Source of the DNA: Gymnogyps californianus
Taxonomy: Eukaryota; Chordata; Aves; Accipitriformes; Cathartidae
Assembly (NCBI RefSeq): GCF_018139145.2
Contig: NC_059471.1
Coordinates: forward strand, 101,930,914-101,994,913
DNA: 64,000 nt
Reading direction: 5' to 3'
Numbering within the stretch: the first letter of the stretch is position 1; each line of letters starts with the position of its first letter. A program made the translations under genes and the position numbers. The notes under the pieces were generated by a model. That model had not been told where the DNA came from and searched no databases. It was given only the letters and a program-made list of their open reading frames with translations. This document shows, piece after piece, positions 34,000 through 47,993 of this stretch.

Positions 34000-36165
34000 T
34001 CTTCACACCCCCCAGGACGGCTCCCAGGCCCGAAAGAATGTGTGATTTTAGATATACCATGCACTACGTAACTCTGTGAGTATTCCCATGGTCAAGAACT
34101 GCAGTGATGCTGTGGAGACGGCAGCGGCCTCCTCCCAGCTTTCCGAAATCAGCTGGAACCTTCCCGTTGACATTAATCTCAATTTAGGAAGGCAGCTAGG
34201 GTGCAATTAAGTACAGCCTTGTTGGAAATGGCTCTTATGTATATGCCTAACTTTAAGCAAATGCTTAAGTGCTGTTCTGAATAAAGGTGATTTCCTGAAC
34301 TAGAGCCTCTGCTTGGGAGCTGGAGTGGATCCAGAAGAAGGTTATTCTGGGTAAGCTGCCTGAGGGATTTCAACAGATAATTTTGTGCATCTGTATAGCA
34401 CCCTATCTGCAGAACAGGAGAGTAATCTTTTAATTGGATTCCATCTCATTAATTACCCTCCTGGATCTGCTAATGTCCAGCGCTCTAGAAACCGTATTCT
34501 GGCATCTCCATCGAAGGCTCCAGTAAAAGCTACAGTAAAGAGCCATGTACTGTTGATTCACTTTAGATTTCAAAAATACTGTGAATGTGGTGGCCAGGAA
34601 CATATGCTGCAAGCATTGTAGCATGGCATGTACGTTTATCCTGCCAAAGTCACGGAAGTGTGTTTTGGTCCTGCTTTCTTTTAGTTCCAGGACTATATAA
34701 TGTGCGGTTCCTCAAAGCGCCTTCTTTGAGAAGGATGAGTTTAGCATTTCTGCTGCTGCCTTTCACTGGCCATTTCTGATACGGAAGAAAGAGGAGAAAT
34801 TACCATTTTCATAAAAATTCAGTCACTTTTAAAATAAATCAGGTTTTTCATAGTGCCCAAGAATATCTGCAGACCTGCACGATTGGAGTATGCACACCTT
34901 TTTGTGTGTATAAGTATGTGATTGTTGTGGTTCACGTAAGAACGTGTTCACAAAATTTCCATCTCATGTTGGTACCTTACCCTGCTTTTGCATTGACACA
35001 GATCATTCAGCGGTCTCATCATCTCAGTGGGGTAACCACAGTCCCCATGCTGGTATGTCCTGGATGGGGACGAAGCTGCCCGGAGCAGCATGGAAGGCAC
35101 CAGAGTACAGCAGTCAGTGTGCAGGCTGCCGAGGGCAGGTCTGGGCTCAATACCATGAGCTCTCTAGGACAAGGGGTAGCTTCATATTCCAGTCTAATGT
35201 CTTGAATCAAACTCCTGTTTTGTGCTCTTCTGCAGGGATTGCCGTACCTCATGCACTTGCAATGCAGAGCTTTACCACTACCATCACTCCTTCTCCATCA
35301 CCAGAGCTAGCTACAAGCCCAGTGTTCAGTGCAACCCTCCAGCCCAAAAGCAGCACTGTACCTGAGCTTGGACCCTGGTACATTCAACAACGCACCAGGC
35401 CCACACAGTGGCATGTGAACTAAGGGCCTGGATGTATCAACCATCGAGGCATCTATATGATGGAGGAGAGGAGTCTTAAGACACTTGGGTGCGGTGTGGC
35501 TATGCATTATCTAACTTGGTGGGGGTGATCCTGGATCTTCATTTTAAAGTACTTACTGCTAGTGTAATGGCAGAAAAAACAGTACAAGGTTCCTAATGCA
35601 AATTAGTTATAATAGACACAACCAGATTTCAGCCAGAAGTTAGCAGTTTGGTCCCACAAACATTAAAGAGAATAGTCAGGAGTCAAGTGGGTGTTTATTT
35701 GTCTGTTTGTCTCCTCCTCATCTGCTCCAGATGCTTTCAGAACTGACAAACTTCAGCTTGTTGTCCTTGGGGAGCTGGGAATCAGTAGGGATAGACTGCT
35801 TGCCTGGTTTTGCACATGTGTCTCCACTGAAGTTAGCCTGAAAGATATCCCAAGTAAAAAACCATCACTCATCTCTCTTTTCCCTATCACTGAAGTTCTT
35901 CAGCCTGGTATTACATCTGCTAAACAAGGACCTTCTATTGGATATTTTTTAAGAGGGAAATTGTCCATTTACTCAAAGGCCCTTTAAGGAAAAGCAGCAT
36001 TGGAGGTAAGGGAAGAGCAGACAGAAAGGCATACATGGGACCTATCTAAATTACGGAATCCATACAATGTAATGGACAATGTTTTGCCTTGTAAAGTATC
36101 TTTTACAGTAATGATGTGAGAAGCTGTATCTTTCAATGGTCATGAAAGAAAACAATTCTCAGGCA
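34000..36165. other. Intergenic region, no gene recognised
   Basis: Non-coding sequence with short unrecognised frames on both strands. No clear mobile element was identified. Confidence 0.5.
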
Positions 36166-36168
36166 GAA

Positions 36169-36182
36169 GCACCATCTGCTGG
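36169..36182 (-). promoter_or_regulatory. Candidate CTCF site
   Basis: Read on the minus strand the site is CCAGCAGATGGTGC, one base away from a strong match to the vertebrate CTCF core CCASYAGRKGGCRS. Single motif matches are common by chance, so occupancy is only a possibility. Confidence 0.35.
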
Positions 36183-36189
36183 TGGACAC

Positions 36190-39100
36190 CAATCCTATTA
36201 CTTCACTTAGAAAGTCTACAGTGAAATTGACTTTACAGTAGCTTAAGCAACCACCTCAGAGACTGTTAGAGGTGCTTAAGAGGCATCTTTGAGACCTTAA
36301 TCCAAATCCTAAATGTGATATTTACCCATTTTTCACACCAAATCCCTCATGGCACTGTGTTACTCCAGCCCCTAGCTAAGAAGTTTCACAAGCAGATATT
36401 TGCTTTGACAGAAGCAAAAGGTTTCTTATGTTTAGAAAAGGATCAGGCTTTCAGCCTCCTCTCACTAAAGTTAATACAAGAACTTTCACTGCCTCCCGAG
36501 TACCACAAGTGTTTCTTCAGTGACAGCAGGAGATGCTTCTTAGCATTGGGCTACAAAGGCTGTGTGTCTCCTCTTTGTCTGCGGAGGTCTTGGTTTTCAG
36601 CAAATGGAGATTTCTCTCTGCCCAGAAACATGGATTAAGGGCACTGTATCCTGCAAGCTTTCAAGAAAAGGTTAAGATACAGGACAGAAAGGGTGACTAC
36701 ATTTCACCCAGTGGATATGCTGAATGATTAAAGATTTCCTTGCATTTCAGTCTGAAGGGAAGGTGAAAAATTCTGTGCTATATGTTATCCAGGAAATGGT
36801 TAATGAGCTTACAAAGGCATTATGTTGAGTAAGTTTCCTATGTTCCTTCATTAAAAATTTAGTCCAGTGACATAATTCAGGAGCCTTGCTTGACAAGGAC
36901 ACAGAGCTGACCTTTCTGATCTCAATTCCCTCAACTCAGGCAGGGTTCAAAATATGAATCCAGACCTGGATTCAAATGCTGCAGACCATTCGTACATCTG
37001 TATATCTGTATAAGAAGCTGAACTTCAACTGTGCGTATTCCTCCATGTTAATACATTCACGTTTGACCTGAGATCTCAGTGCTGCGTCATGAGCTCACCT
37101 CTGATCCTAGCCTGCAGTGAAAGATGGAGAGGTTCCTTGTAGCAAACTGATCCTCCTCCAGAAGGACCCCAAACATTCAAAATCCAAATGTAATAATGTG
37201 GATGGATTGGCTGAAGAAAAAGAGGCTTGAATTGGAGGGGTCCCCATCTCTGGGGTTTGATTTTGCCAACCCACACTGAGAATTATCATATTCTGCATAA
37301 TTAAAATAAAAACACAGTTTCCATCACTCAGGGCTCACGTAGAGTAATTTCATCTTCTCAGAACGGAAGTCTCAAACCTCTCATCAAAGACAGACTTTCT
37401 CTTACAACTGAGCTGTAAAACTTACGTACTTGATTTTTTCTGCTTTCTCTATTCAGATTTTACTTTTGATAAGTATTCCCCTCATTGCTGAGAATTACCA
37501 TAAAGCTAATACACCAGTGAACTGCTCAAGAATGGGTTGAAGAGTGATGTGTCAGTTGTGTACCCACTTATCAGGAGGACCAAACCTGTGGGGAGAAGAT
37601 TGCTCACATTTCTTACTTCAAAGGCTCTGTATCAGTCTGCATTTGGCACACAGCACGAAGTCGTTTGTTTGACCTACAACTCTGGCTAAACATCATGATA
37701 AATGAAAAGGAACCCGATTAGATATAAAAATATCTGTGTCACTTTTGCCAGTGAAGCAAAAGCGGATTTAATCTCTTCCAGAGACATATTTTTCCACAAA
37801 TCAGGACAACAGGACGTCCCTTGCTTTTTCTCTTGGAGCACATGGGACACTACAGAGGATGCAGGTCCCACCAACCCCAGCTGGCATTGTTGCTCTAAAT
37901 ACCATTTCCTATTTGAAGGGCCAACTGAGGTCTTATTAATGAAGTGAAATGTTTATCTTTCCCTTCAGATATCAGTCCAGTGACAAAAGTCCAGGTCAGC
38001 ACCCTATGGTGACCCAAAATGGGTTCCTCCTAGTTTTTTTATGTATGCAGCTGAAAACTGTGAAACAAACAGGCAGGCCATGAAGAAATGGCCAAATAGG
38101 AAGAAGTGATGCTCTAACCCATTCAGTTACAGGGATTTTGCTTATTTGTCTTGTAGTGATAGATACACTTCTGTCTGGAGGCCTCAAAGGTGCTTTAACC
38201 ACAACACCAACTCGGTCTTACAGTGACCGCTCTTTTTGCTGGCATCTTTTGACAACCTCAATGTATTTTAAAGCTCACATGTTTTTAGAAGATATTTGCT
38301 GAAAATACAGATACAGTTTTGCTCATGTAACTCCAAACAATCTGGAAGCTTCCAGACGCGCTGCATGTGGTGTGAGATTTTCTTTAACAAGTTGGAACTT
38401 TGAAGGAAGCCTTATCTCACCAGGCGGGAACAGCATGAGCTGTACCCTGCAGCATCCCACAGCTGATACGAGTCTAAGTAAGGGTAAGAACATTGTTTCT
38501 GAAGGACACAGACACATACCGTCCAGAGATAGAGCCTGGCTGCTGGCACAGAGCTGCCTCTTGGTATGCCAACCCAGGAGGTCTGCGTTTGCAGGACTGC
38601 ATGCAGTGCTCTATCCTAGTATCTGTGGGCCTTTTTCTGGTGACAGGACCACCATGGACTTGAGCAGTTCAAAGGAAAACATTGATTTGCTGACTCTCTT
38701 TCAGGAAAGCAACTGAAAGCGTAGACCTTCAAGGATACTGAGGTGTGTAATACCTATTAAAATCAGTGGGAGCTAGGAACCAAAATAGCTTTGAGAAGCT
38801 GAGTGTTTTTTCCGGTCACTGAATGACTCTGTGATGGAACAAGAGGCTGAACCTAGGTCTTCTCAGCTGTGGCTGTCTCTGCTGACCCACTGACTCCTGA
38901 TGCCTTTGATGTAGAGACTCATTTATGAACCCCATCCTCCACAGAACATGCATCAAAAGTCTCATTCTTATACAGAGCCCTATCATCTCACACATAACAT
39001 CCATGCTACCTGCATGATGAAAGTCTGCCTGAGAGTCCCCACAAATCTGACAGTGTCCTAGAACTGCACTTGCTCTTGTAAACAAGGATCCCTATTACTA

Positions 39101-40960
39101 ATTTGTAGACGAGCGGTATTTTTAATTGGTCATTAATATCACATCATAGGTGGCTGAAGCTCACATAATGAGATGAGTAAGGACCAAAGGCTCCTCTGAA
39201 CAGTCCTGGACTTTGTGGAACTGGAGATCAAATGCTGTGTCAGGAATCATTAATAATGGATTGAAACCAACTATCCCATTTAATGGGGGGAATTCAGGAA
39301 CTCAGAGCTGTCTTTGCAACAGAACCTGATCCTGGTTCATATCACTGTGTATCTGAGCTCTTCCTAGGTTAACCAGAACCCCAGAACAATGTTCCTGGTA
39401 AATTTTATGGCATCTTCAACTCTAATCAGGGAAACACATGAAATGCGTGTGCAGAACCGGGATCAAGATTCACAGCCTGCACAGCATCACAATGAGAACT
39501 AGGCAGAAAACAGTAATCCCCTTACGAAATCTAGTTGCCTTCCACCCCAGACTAAAACTCAGACATCTCATCTGCCTCTTGGAAAGGGAATGGAGTCTCA
39601 GGCAGGTGGGGGGGGGAGGGGGAGGGGGAGGAGGAAGCCCAGGGGCAGTCTGCACGGTGCCTGGGCTACTGAGGAGTTGTGAGATGGGTCTACCACCTAA
39701 AATTTTTGGCAAGCCAGCGAACTCCTTTTTTGTTGCTGTTTCTTCAGCCAGCTGTCATTGTGATGGATTCAGTCCACAGAGAGGGTGCTAACGAAACACT
39801 GCTGTTGTATTCTGGAGACCGCTGCACACTCCAGTGCGGCACTCTCCCTCTGCCCCTGCTGCTGGCTGCTGCAAGAGGTTTGATAGGAGCTCCTGGGTGC
39901 GCGTATGAACAAGTTCAGAGACAGACTAATCCAGAGGTTAGCCCATGGACATCAAAACCATGTCTCTCCTCAGGGTTTGCTCTAATTCAGAAATCAGGAT
40001 AGCAGCACCTGCAGCAGAAAATCACACATCTGGGCTTGGCCCAGTTGAGTTAATGAATAATTATTTGCTGACACAGTAACACACGAGCATCCCTCCGGCT
40101 AGATGATAAATCGTAGGGAACAAGGAATCAGTTGTCAAACTTCAGGTTTGATGTATGTATTATCTATGTATGAGTTATCTCTTGAAGATGGGGCCTGAAT
40201 CTAGGAGAGTCCAATTGACTGAAGAAGTTCCCCTGGAAGGGCAGCTGCAGCTGTACAAGCCTGCTGGGAACACTGCAGTGTATGGAGGGGAGCAGCTTGC
40301 AGGGGAATAACTCTCCCAGTTAGGTTAACGCTCACAGAGAGACGCTTACACACGTGGGGTTGCTCTGGAGGCAAACACCGAGCCTAGGCTGGTATCATTT
40401 ACAGATGGAGCCAGGCAGAAGGAGGCATGATTTACACTGGCTGAGACGCACTTAGCCTTTCCTCTGAATCCTGCTGAGCAGATCAAGGGCAGAGTTACCA
40501 GGATTCAAAGTGCAGAAAACTGAATCAATATTTTTCCTCTTCGCAAGCTGGTCAGCATTGGAGTTTGGCCACTCAAAAGGCTGGCGCCGAGGACCAGATA
40601 ACCGTACGAGTTGGCACTTATGTTTACTCGCCCACGGTGACATGCAGATTGGTCTTCGCTCTTGCTCTCTGCCTACAGCCAGCTAAGGAGAAAGCAAGCC
40701 AGAGGCTCAGCTCATCCACACCGGGTGCCGTTTTCGGGAGCGACCACACCGTGTCCCCACAGAGCTGTACTTCCATCCCTCCACCTACCAGCAGAAACGC
40801 GTCCAAATGGAAGCTCATCTGCATGCCCATAAATATACCCCCCCCTCCAGCGCTGCTCTAACCCCTACTTACATGGTTAGAGCTGGCAGAAAAATGATTC
40901 TGACCTTCAATTGCGACCAGTCCACTCGGTTCAGGCCTGGTGAGGCGAGTACAGAGAGTT
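36190..40960. other. Intergenic region with simple repeats
   Basis: No gene is recognised. A weak MIR-like stretch lies near 38815-38880 and a G-rich run at 39608-39634. The remaining open frames are short and unsupported. Confidence 0.5.
39608..39634 (+). repeat. G-rich run, potential quadruplex
   Basis: Runs of 9, 5 and 5 guanines are separated by single adenines, followed by GGAGG. The spacing suits a G-quadruplex if the first run is split. Confidence 0.6.
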
Positions 40961-40961
40961 G

Positions 40962-41004
40962 TAAAAACAAAACAAAACAAAACCAACAAAAAAAACCCCA
41001 ACAA
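40962..41004. repeat. (AAAAC)n simple repeat
   Basis: Near-perfect AAAAC/AAAC units run for about 40 bases and end in a poly(A)-C stretch. Confidence 0.85.
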
Positions 41005-41099
41005 CATGTAAAGGTCAAAATTCAAGGTCTGCTGCTCATTACTAAGAAATAACACCAGAAACCTTCCTCATTTGCATAACACATTTCATGCTGGGACCT

Positions 41100-41250
41100 G
41101 AAACGTCTTGAAAACAAAGGTAAGCACCGCTAGCCCTATTTCACAGATGGACAAGCGAGCCGATTGCCAAGCCCACGCAGAGGCGCGTAGCAGACCTGAA
41201 CCCTATTAGGCTCCTGTCTGTCTAGGCTCACCCCGCTGGACCACACTCCC
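41100..41250 (-). repeat. MIR-like core-SINE remnant
   Basis: The plus strand shows the reverse complement of a MIR/core-SINE in the right order: CTATTTCACAGATGGACAAG, then a degraded tract, then CAGACCTGAACCC and CTCCTGTCTGTCTAGGCTCA. This is one of the clearest old SINEs in the window. Confidence 0.65.
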
Positions 41251-41327
41251 AAACCCATGCAATAAGGTGACAAAGTGGGGTTTTCTTTCCCTCTGCCCTT
41301 AAACGTGATGTCTCCCTGGCTGAGGGA

Positions 41328-42221
41328 TTGAGGTGCAGCAGCTCCCGCCTTGCCACCGAGCTGTGGCTGCTGTGCGCTGTTCGGCTGCCCCTGCAGGGTG
41401 GGAGCAAGCAGCCTCCCCGACCTCCCCGGGCACACACACCTGAGACCACCCCAGCACATACAGAAGTCGGCGTTTCAGAAGCACCCAGCCCACTACAGCA
41501 ACCTTTAGGACACCTCCATATCTGCGTGACCGATCTTGCACGTGGCAACAGCACTTCTGGAACACCAGAGTCTGCCAACATAGATCCGGAAGGGCAGAGC
41601 GATGTGGGCCGTGACACCTTACCCACCCTCCTTTGTCCCTTCAAACACAGCATGTCTCTTCAAAAGCTGGGCACTGTGGGTAGGAGACGGGGTCCTCTCA
41701 TCTACATCTCCGCAGCCAGGCGTGCCAACCACCTGACACCCAAGGGTGGGGCTCTGGGGCTAGATAAGGCCCACATAGTCCTCACTAAATGGGGACGAGA
41801 GGTTGAGGGGAATGGGGGAAAGAAATACGTGCAGGGCTATGATTTCACAGAGTGGAGCTGCAGCGGCCATGGGATACACAGAGATCCCTGGCCAGACTGG
41901 CTGCTGGGGGAAATGCAAATTGGAGGGCAGTGCTGGGTAAAGGGGAAAAAGTTAAAGGATGCCTTCAAGACCAAGAGCAGAAGCAACCACTTGAGATGGG
42001 GAAAGATGCTTCTGCCTCAAGCGTGCAGACTTTCAGGAAGCCCACAGACAGGAAAACCCTTGGATAAGAGAAAGATAGCTCCTCACCCGCCAGCAGGTTG
42101 CAGCAGATTTGAAGGAAAACTCACAGGCCTCATCTTGCTATGGATGCACCACCAGCCTGGCAGCGATAGTCACTCTTTGGCTAGGATCATCGCTTCCTGG
42201 CAGCAAGCTGTCTGCCCTTAG
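41328..42221 (+). other. Long open frame of unknown meaning
   Basis: A stretch of 297 codons is free of stops. The first ATG is at 41651, which would give 190 residues. The translation has no membrane span, repeat or domain I recognise. The frame begins inside GC-rich sequence beside an old SINE, and there is no evident promoter or poly(A) signal tied to it. Chance in GC-rich DNA is the simplest reading; an exon of a lineage-specific transcript is possible. Confidence 0.2.
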
Positions 42222-42229
42222 GCCAGACC

Positions 42230-44835
42230 ACCAGCCCTGGCTCAGCTGGCCAACCATGCCATGCCTCCACCTACCAAGGTCAGACCACCAGCCCTTCCAT
42301 CAGTCAGTCCATTTAGCATGAAGGACTCTTCTGCTAAGGAGTCACCAGATGACGCTACCATTTTTGTTGCTCCAGAATAACTTGCTGGGAACTCCCCTGT
42401 TGCCCAGGACGACCCCCAAAAATACACCCTAAGCAGAAAAAGAAGGGAACCAGTGAGTCTGGTTTTAAGCAACATAGTTTTATGTTGATGGATCATGGTG
42501 GAGGACCCCAAGAGAGAGCCATGGGACACTGCCCTGCAGCCCTAGCTGCACATGTGGAAAGCTAGAAGATAAGCTCCTGGGATCAGATCTAAACACAAAT
42601 GTTCACTCCCTCCTTTACCACATAGGCTTAAAGACATAGCAAAACACGGACTCCTGCCCTGCACATGCCATCCTAGTGGAAAAGATTGTCTTACTCATGA
42701 AAACCATAGCTGCCCTAGCCTCCGTCACCTGGTGCAGGCAAGTTGCCTCACAGTTTTACCACCGATGGTGCCATCTGCTCACTGTGGGCAGTACACGTGC
42801 ATCCAGGCCTGAATTGTGGAGAAACCCTGCATCCTACCCTCCCCAGCAGACCAGCAGGCGAAAGCTTGACTGCCAGAAGGTCCACAACTGCATTAGAGAG
42901 GCCATGGAGTAAATTAGGGGGAGCAAGCAGTCCTGAGGTGAAGTGGTACCTCATGCAGCAACAATGACCGTAGAGAGCTGGAGGACAGATCCCACAGAAA
43001 ATGCCTGCCAGAAGTTGAATAGCAGCACTGAGAGTCCTCCCAGTAGAAGGCAAAGAGTGGGCTCTAGCTACCAAATCCAATGGGTTTTTTTCTTTCAGGT
43101 CACCCCACTCCCCCGCAGATCAGCCCATTTCTGCTTTTATCAGGTCAGTCCAGCAGCGTGCTCCTCGAGGGCCCATGCCCATGGCTCCAGGAAGTCAGCC
43201 AGGAGAAGTGGTAGGAGGCTCAAGCCTATGTCCTCAACATCAAGGCTGAGCCCTTAAACCAGAGGCAATCAGGCCATCAGGGTCAGGGAGCTCCTTGAAA
43301 TGGGGCCAGCAGGGTAACTGAGGGCCCTGGGCCTCTGTTTCAGCTCTAATTTTTCTTGGTCCTCTTGATTTTTATCATCTTTAGGGAGGGATGCTTCATG
43401 CACCTGCCTTTACAGGCTCTGAAACCACAGACTTTAGCAAGCAGAAGAGCAAATAGCCCTTAGCCCGGAGTTGCTGCCATGAACAGCTGACTGACTATAA
43501 GGTCTGACTTATAGCTTGTTTAAGAAAAAAGGCCAGGCCAGCATGTGGCTTGTGATAATGCTCCCAGCTTTTCTCCCAGTATCGTGACCCATCTCTTCTG
43601 GGTACGGTGAATATGAATGACCTCCAGGATTGCACATTGCCCCAGTGATCAATGAGGAGCTTTTTTCTCTGCGTGGTGCCTCATGTGAGCTGCCTTGGCC
43701 CCTTCCCTTCTGGTTAAGCAAGGCTTGCATGGTGTGTGTGGGGCAGGGGCATCTCGGTGGCAAGCCTGCCACTGCTATTGGTCCTCTCTGCACCTTCTCC
43801 CTCCTCATACCAAGCCTGGACTACAATACTCGCAGCTGGAGTTTCTCACCGCTGTGAGCTGGTCCCCAGCATAAGGGGAGGTGTAGGGGGGAGAGGGCTG
43901 ACCAGCCTGCACGTCTTCCCTGGGGTTGTGCTCCTTCTGCGGAGCCAGTGGTCCCAGACATGCGATATAATGTGAGCTGGCTTTCAGGAATGACTTCTTG
44001 CCAGAAGCTTCTCTGTGTGAGGCCAATGCAGATTGCTGGCCCTTAACCACAGGAAAAGGCTTTACACTTGTCAACCAGAAAGTATTTTTACCACACATGC
44101 CTTCCTCTGGACTCGTTGACCTGTAGGAGGGTCCTTACCTCTGTCCTTTGGTGCCTCGCCCCATGGACAAAGCATCCCCACCACGTCCCATCCCTGTCAC
44201 CGGTTGAGCAGGACCAGCTGCGCACCCCTGGGGCAGGCTGGTGAGGAAGGTGCCCCGGGTCTGGCGCTCAGCTGATCTCCCAGGCAGCTCTCAGGCACCC
44301 GAAGACACATTTGGCAGGAGCTCAGGATGTGACTGAACTCCCCATGGTCATCTGGGTGGAGGCTGCGGAGGGTCACACAGCGCTGATAAAGATGAAAGTG
44401 GAGATAATCACATCGTGGAGACTGCTATCTTGTGTCAACAGTCGAGAGAGTAAATACTTGGCATGGGTGGCGGGCGGTGGACTTCCAGGAAGGACAGGCA
44501 CAACGCGCACAGTTGGCACTTCTGATCGGGGTGCGCAAGGGCCACCTGCGGTGATCAGAGAGGCCCAGGTACAACCAAACCTTTTGTGATTGCCGTATTT
44601 GGGGGACAGTGTAGGGCAACACGCATCCTGCCTATGAGCTTAAAAAGGGGGAGATGCTTTGCCATGTCCTGGGCACCGGGAACAGAAGAGTAATCCACCC
44701 AGTGTATGGCCCTGCTGACCTCCACAGTGACACTGGCCACACTGCAGTGACCTGCTGTGCCACATGGATGTGGCAGCATCACTCTCCTTACCGAGCTGCA
44801 TGGCAAAATCAGACAGCAGGCCTGCTCTGCAATGT
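42230..44835. other. Intergenic region, no gene recognised
   Basis: GC-moderate DNA with overlapping unsupported frames. A short direct repeat, AGACCACCAGCCCT, occurs near 42224-42237 and again near 42283-42296. No mobile element is clear apart from the CR1 tail that follows. Confidence 0.5.
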
Positions 44836-44839
44836 GGTC

Positions 44840-44930
44840 ATGGGATCACAGGATAATTCAGGTTGGAGGGGACCTCAGGAGGTCATCTAGTCTAGCCTCA
44901 CACTCAAGCCTGGTCAGCTAAAAGGGTTTG
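44840..44930 (-). mobile_element. CR1 3'-end fragment
   Basis: The plus strand reads as the reverse complement of a CR1 3' end: a GATCACAGGATAATTCAGG start, a GTTGGAGGGGACCTCAGGAG core, then TCATCTAGTC. Such short 5'-truncated tails are typical of bird genomes. Confidence 0.75.
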
Positions 44931-44934
44931 CATG

Positions 44935-47900
44935 GGGCAGGTAAGTCAAGACTGAGGGTAAGTATTAAGGGGGGCTTGACTGAAATGCTGCGGGGATTTT
45001 TGGGAGAAAGGCCATACACTATGGATTGTCATACAGGGAGACAGATAGGGTGCTCTAGTCCTTCACCGGAGCACCTCAGAGAGCAATGCAGATACAGCCA
45101 GGGATACCTACATTTGTTCATTCACTGCTCCTGCTCTGGAATTACTGCTGGAATTACTGACCCTTAATGAAAGCACGTGGCTTCATGGCTGCAGGACAAC
45201 TCCCCTCTCCAATCTCACCGAGCACATGCCTAGTGTCTAGCCTCCTTCCTACCAGAGCTCCTAGCTACAACTTCTTAGCACTTCCACTGCTGCTGTAAGC
45301 TACTAATTTCTGACTAATTGCTTATGATTGTTCATTAATGCAGGCAACCTAAAAGTGTCTTCTCAGCAGTAGAAGCATGATATTTAATTTTAAAGCTTCA
45401 AACATTCTCCATGCATGTCTGCCTCCCCAAAATCATGAAAAAACCTGCACCTTTATCTCACCTGCAACTCATAATCGCTCTTGGTCCTGAGCAAGCCTAG
45501 CTTCCTCAGCCTCGCACGTGGTGTCTGCCAGTGAGATCTCTGTGACTGCAGCCTGCACTTTCAACAACGATGATGATCTTTCTGGCTTTTTGACTTGCAC
45601 ATTGTGTGGACGTAGCCTCTTTACAGCCTGTAGCTCACGTGTTATTTCTTAAGAGTTCCTGATATGTCAGCTAAGTTGCTCTTGTGGAACTATTGTATTT
45701 CTTTCCTTCTTTTTTTTTCTTAATGGCTTGGCTATTAAACTAAGACAATTTCTTCATGCAGGTAATAATCCAATAATGAGATGTAGTCACACAATAATTA
45801 TCTCTATAGCCAGATTTCATGTAGGATTCATAAGCTACTACAGGGCAGCTCCAAGCTCTTCACACAGATCAGGTAGATGTTTTAAGCAGGAAAAAGAAAA
45901 GTAATATGGCAGAAGAAAGATACCAACTCTTTTAATACCACTCAGTTCTCCTTGTTTAACTGGACTAACAACTCCTTTACACACAAACTTATTATACACA
46001 TTCTGAGAGACTGAGTTAACACGATTAGAAATTTAACTTTAGCATTTCCAGACCCTTGGGGACAGAGCTGTTAATACAGCTCTTAATTTTGTGCTTACAT
46101 GGGAAAAAAGGGACAGGAATTAGTTGCTGACAGTTGGGGTGACTGGTTGGTTGTGCTCTCATCCTGCAGGCTGTTGAACACAAATAGCCCCCTATAGACA
46201 CCAGGAGACATAGAGATGAGTTCAAAAAGCAAGGTCTGTAACATATGACTGGGCTCTCCACTGATTGTGCCTGTCAAATTTCAACCCTCAGCAGATTTGC
46301 TGTCGCCCTTCTTAGAAATGTGGTTAGACATTTTTCTTCCCAAGCCGGAAAAAATGTAGGGTTTTTTTCCACTCTCCCATAATGTAAAAGTGACTAGACG
46401 TCTTTGCTAAAACTTCCACTCACACAGGCAAATTTAACCTCTAGGCAAACACCAACCACGGAAAACTCCATCTCCAAAGGTGAGTGTTTTGGAAAGTTAG
46501 AAGAGTGTGAAAAATAGGGGCCATAATGGAAACTATTCCTGCAATAGTAGGCAAATGATTGTATTACCATATTGGATTCCTTCTCCACAGTGTTTCATGT
46601 TTCAAGCCAACCCTGTAACGCACAGTGCACCGAAGACAAACAAAGCCAATAATGAACTGACCAAAATTCAATGTTATTCCAAGAAACATAGTTGAGGTGA
46701 AGTAAGTTATGTGGAATGGAAGCTGTGGTTAAGTGAACACAAAGACAAAGGAATTTGTGCAGTTTGGGGTATGTGTAGTAAATATCTTTGCCTTTGCATC
46801 TGGTACAAATTGGAGATTGCCATGCAGAAAGTGCATACCCTGGGCCAAAACAGTGGTTGGTCTTAAAAATATTTCAATTGTCTTCGAAAACTAAATATTG
46901 TTTCTCTAGGATTTGTGTTTGTGTAGCTTCAAGATATTCCATAGGGAAATCTGTAGAGTGCCAATGTTAAGATAAAATTACCCTACTATCTGAGGCAGAG
47001 CTGAAAAGTTTAAAAGAAAGGCTCCTGTACCTCTGAGCCAACGTCCCTGATGAGACTCACAGAGATGGCACTTCCAGAGAAAGGTGTTGGTTGAGGAGAA
47101 GTAAGTGCTCCCCGTTCCACCTTCTAACAGACTCTCTTTCTTCTTGTTAGCTGTCTGCTTGATGGCTTTTTTTTTAAACCATGCTCTCTGCAATTTGTTA
47201 GTTTGCCCTTCCCTATACACTCCTTCACTGAAGGGGAGAGAAAGGACGGAGAAGGACTGCAGAGATCCATAAGCAATGGCCAAAATGCTGTTTCAAATTG
47301 CAAATCCCTTTTAGGTGCACAGCTGAACTAAGTAACCTTTTCTTCCCTTGGGCTGAGCGCACCTGACTCTGCTGTTAGTTGTCCTTTCCAATTTTGCAAT
47401 ATTTTTTACTTCACAGCATGAGCTGCCTTATGATCAGTAGCCGAAGAGATACTTGGAGCCAACCATTCTGGGCTCGCACTTGAGACAGCGACATGGGGAG
47501 ATGGGTCCTGTTAGCTTTAGTAAATACAGTATGGACACCTGCATTAAACTGCTCACACTAGGCAACAACAAAACAACTGTTTTTAGGGTGTGACTCATCT
47601 GGCCTAAAGTAGATGATTGATTTAGGGTAAGATGAAATGTGCTCTGCAAGTGCTTATTTGTCTTTATTGACTATGAAGGGTACACAGAGTGACTAGTCCT
47701 GTTGGAAATGCCTACATTGTCAATATCTGCACGTGACCAGATGGATCCTAGCACTGCTTTCTGGTGGAAGTCAGGACACTGACCGCATCTAACAGACAAT
47801 GTCCTGATTGTCGGTGTCACCAACCAGCATGTTACCATTACTGACTTCTGTTCCTCGTTTGAATGCTGGAAAAACTTTGAAGCAAAGGAAGGCTGTGACA

Positions 47901-47988
47901 GCAGGGTAACGTCTGCTGGTTTGTAAATGAATCTGAGGGGCATTTCAAAATCATCATTTCTTGGTGATTTCTTCAGCAAGACAAGTAT
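44935..47988. other. Intergenic region left of the solo LTR
   Basis: About 3 kb without a gene. It becomes AT-rich after 45300. Open frames are short and unrecognised, and no named repeat was seen. Confidence 0.5.
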
Positions 47989-47993
47989 CAACA

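Noticed and set aside
33566..34045. 159-codon plus-strand frame in the CpG-rich patch
   Set aside because: It overlaps other frames of similar length on both strands, which is expected in CpG-rich DNA, and it has no domain.
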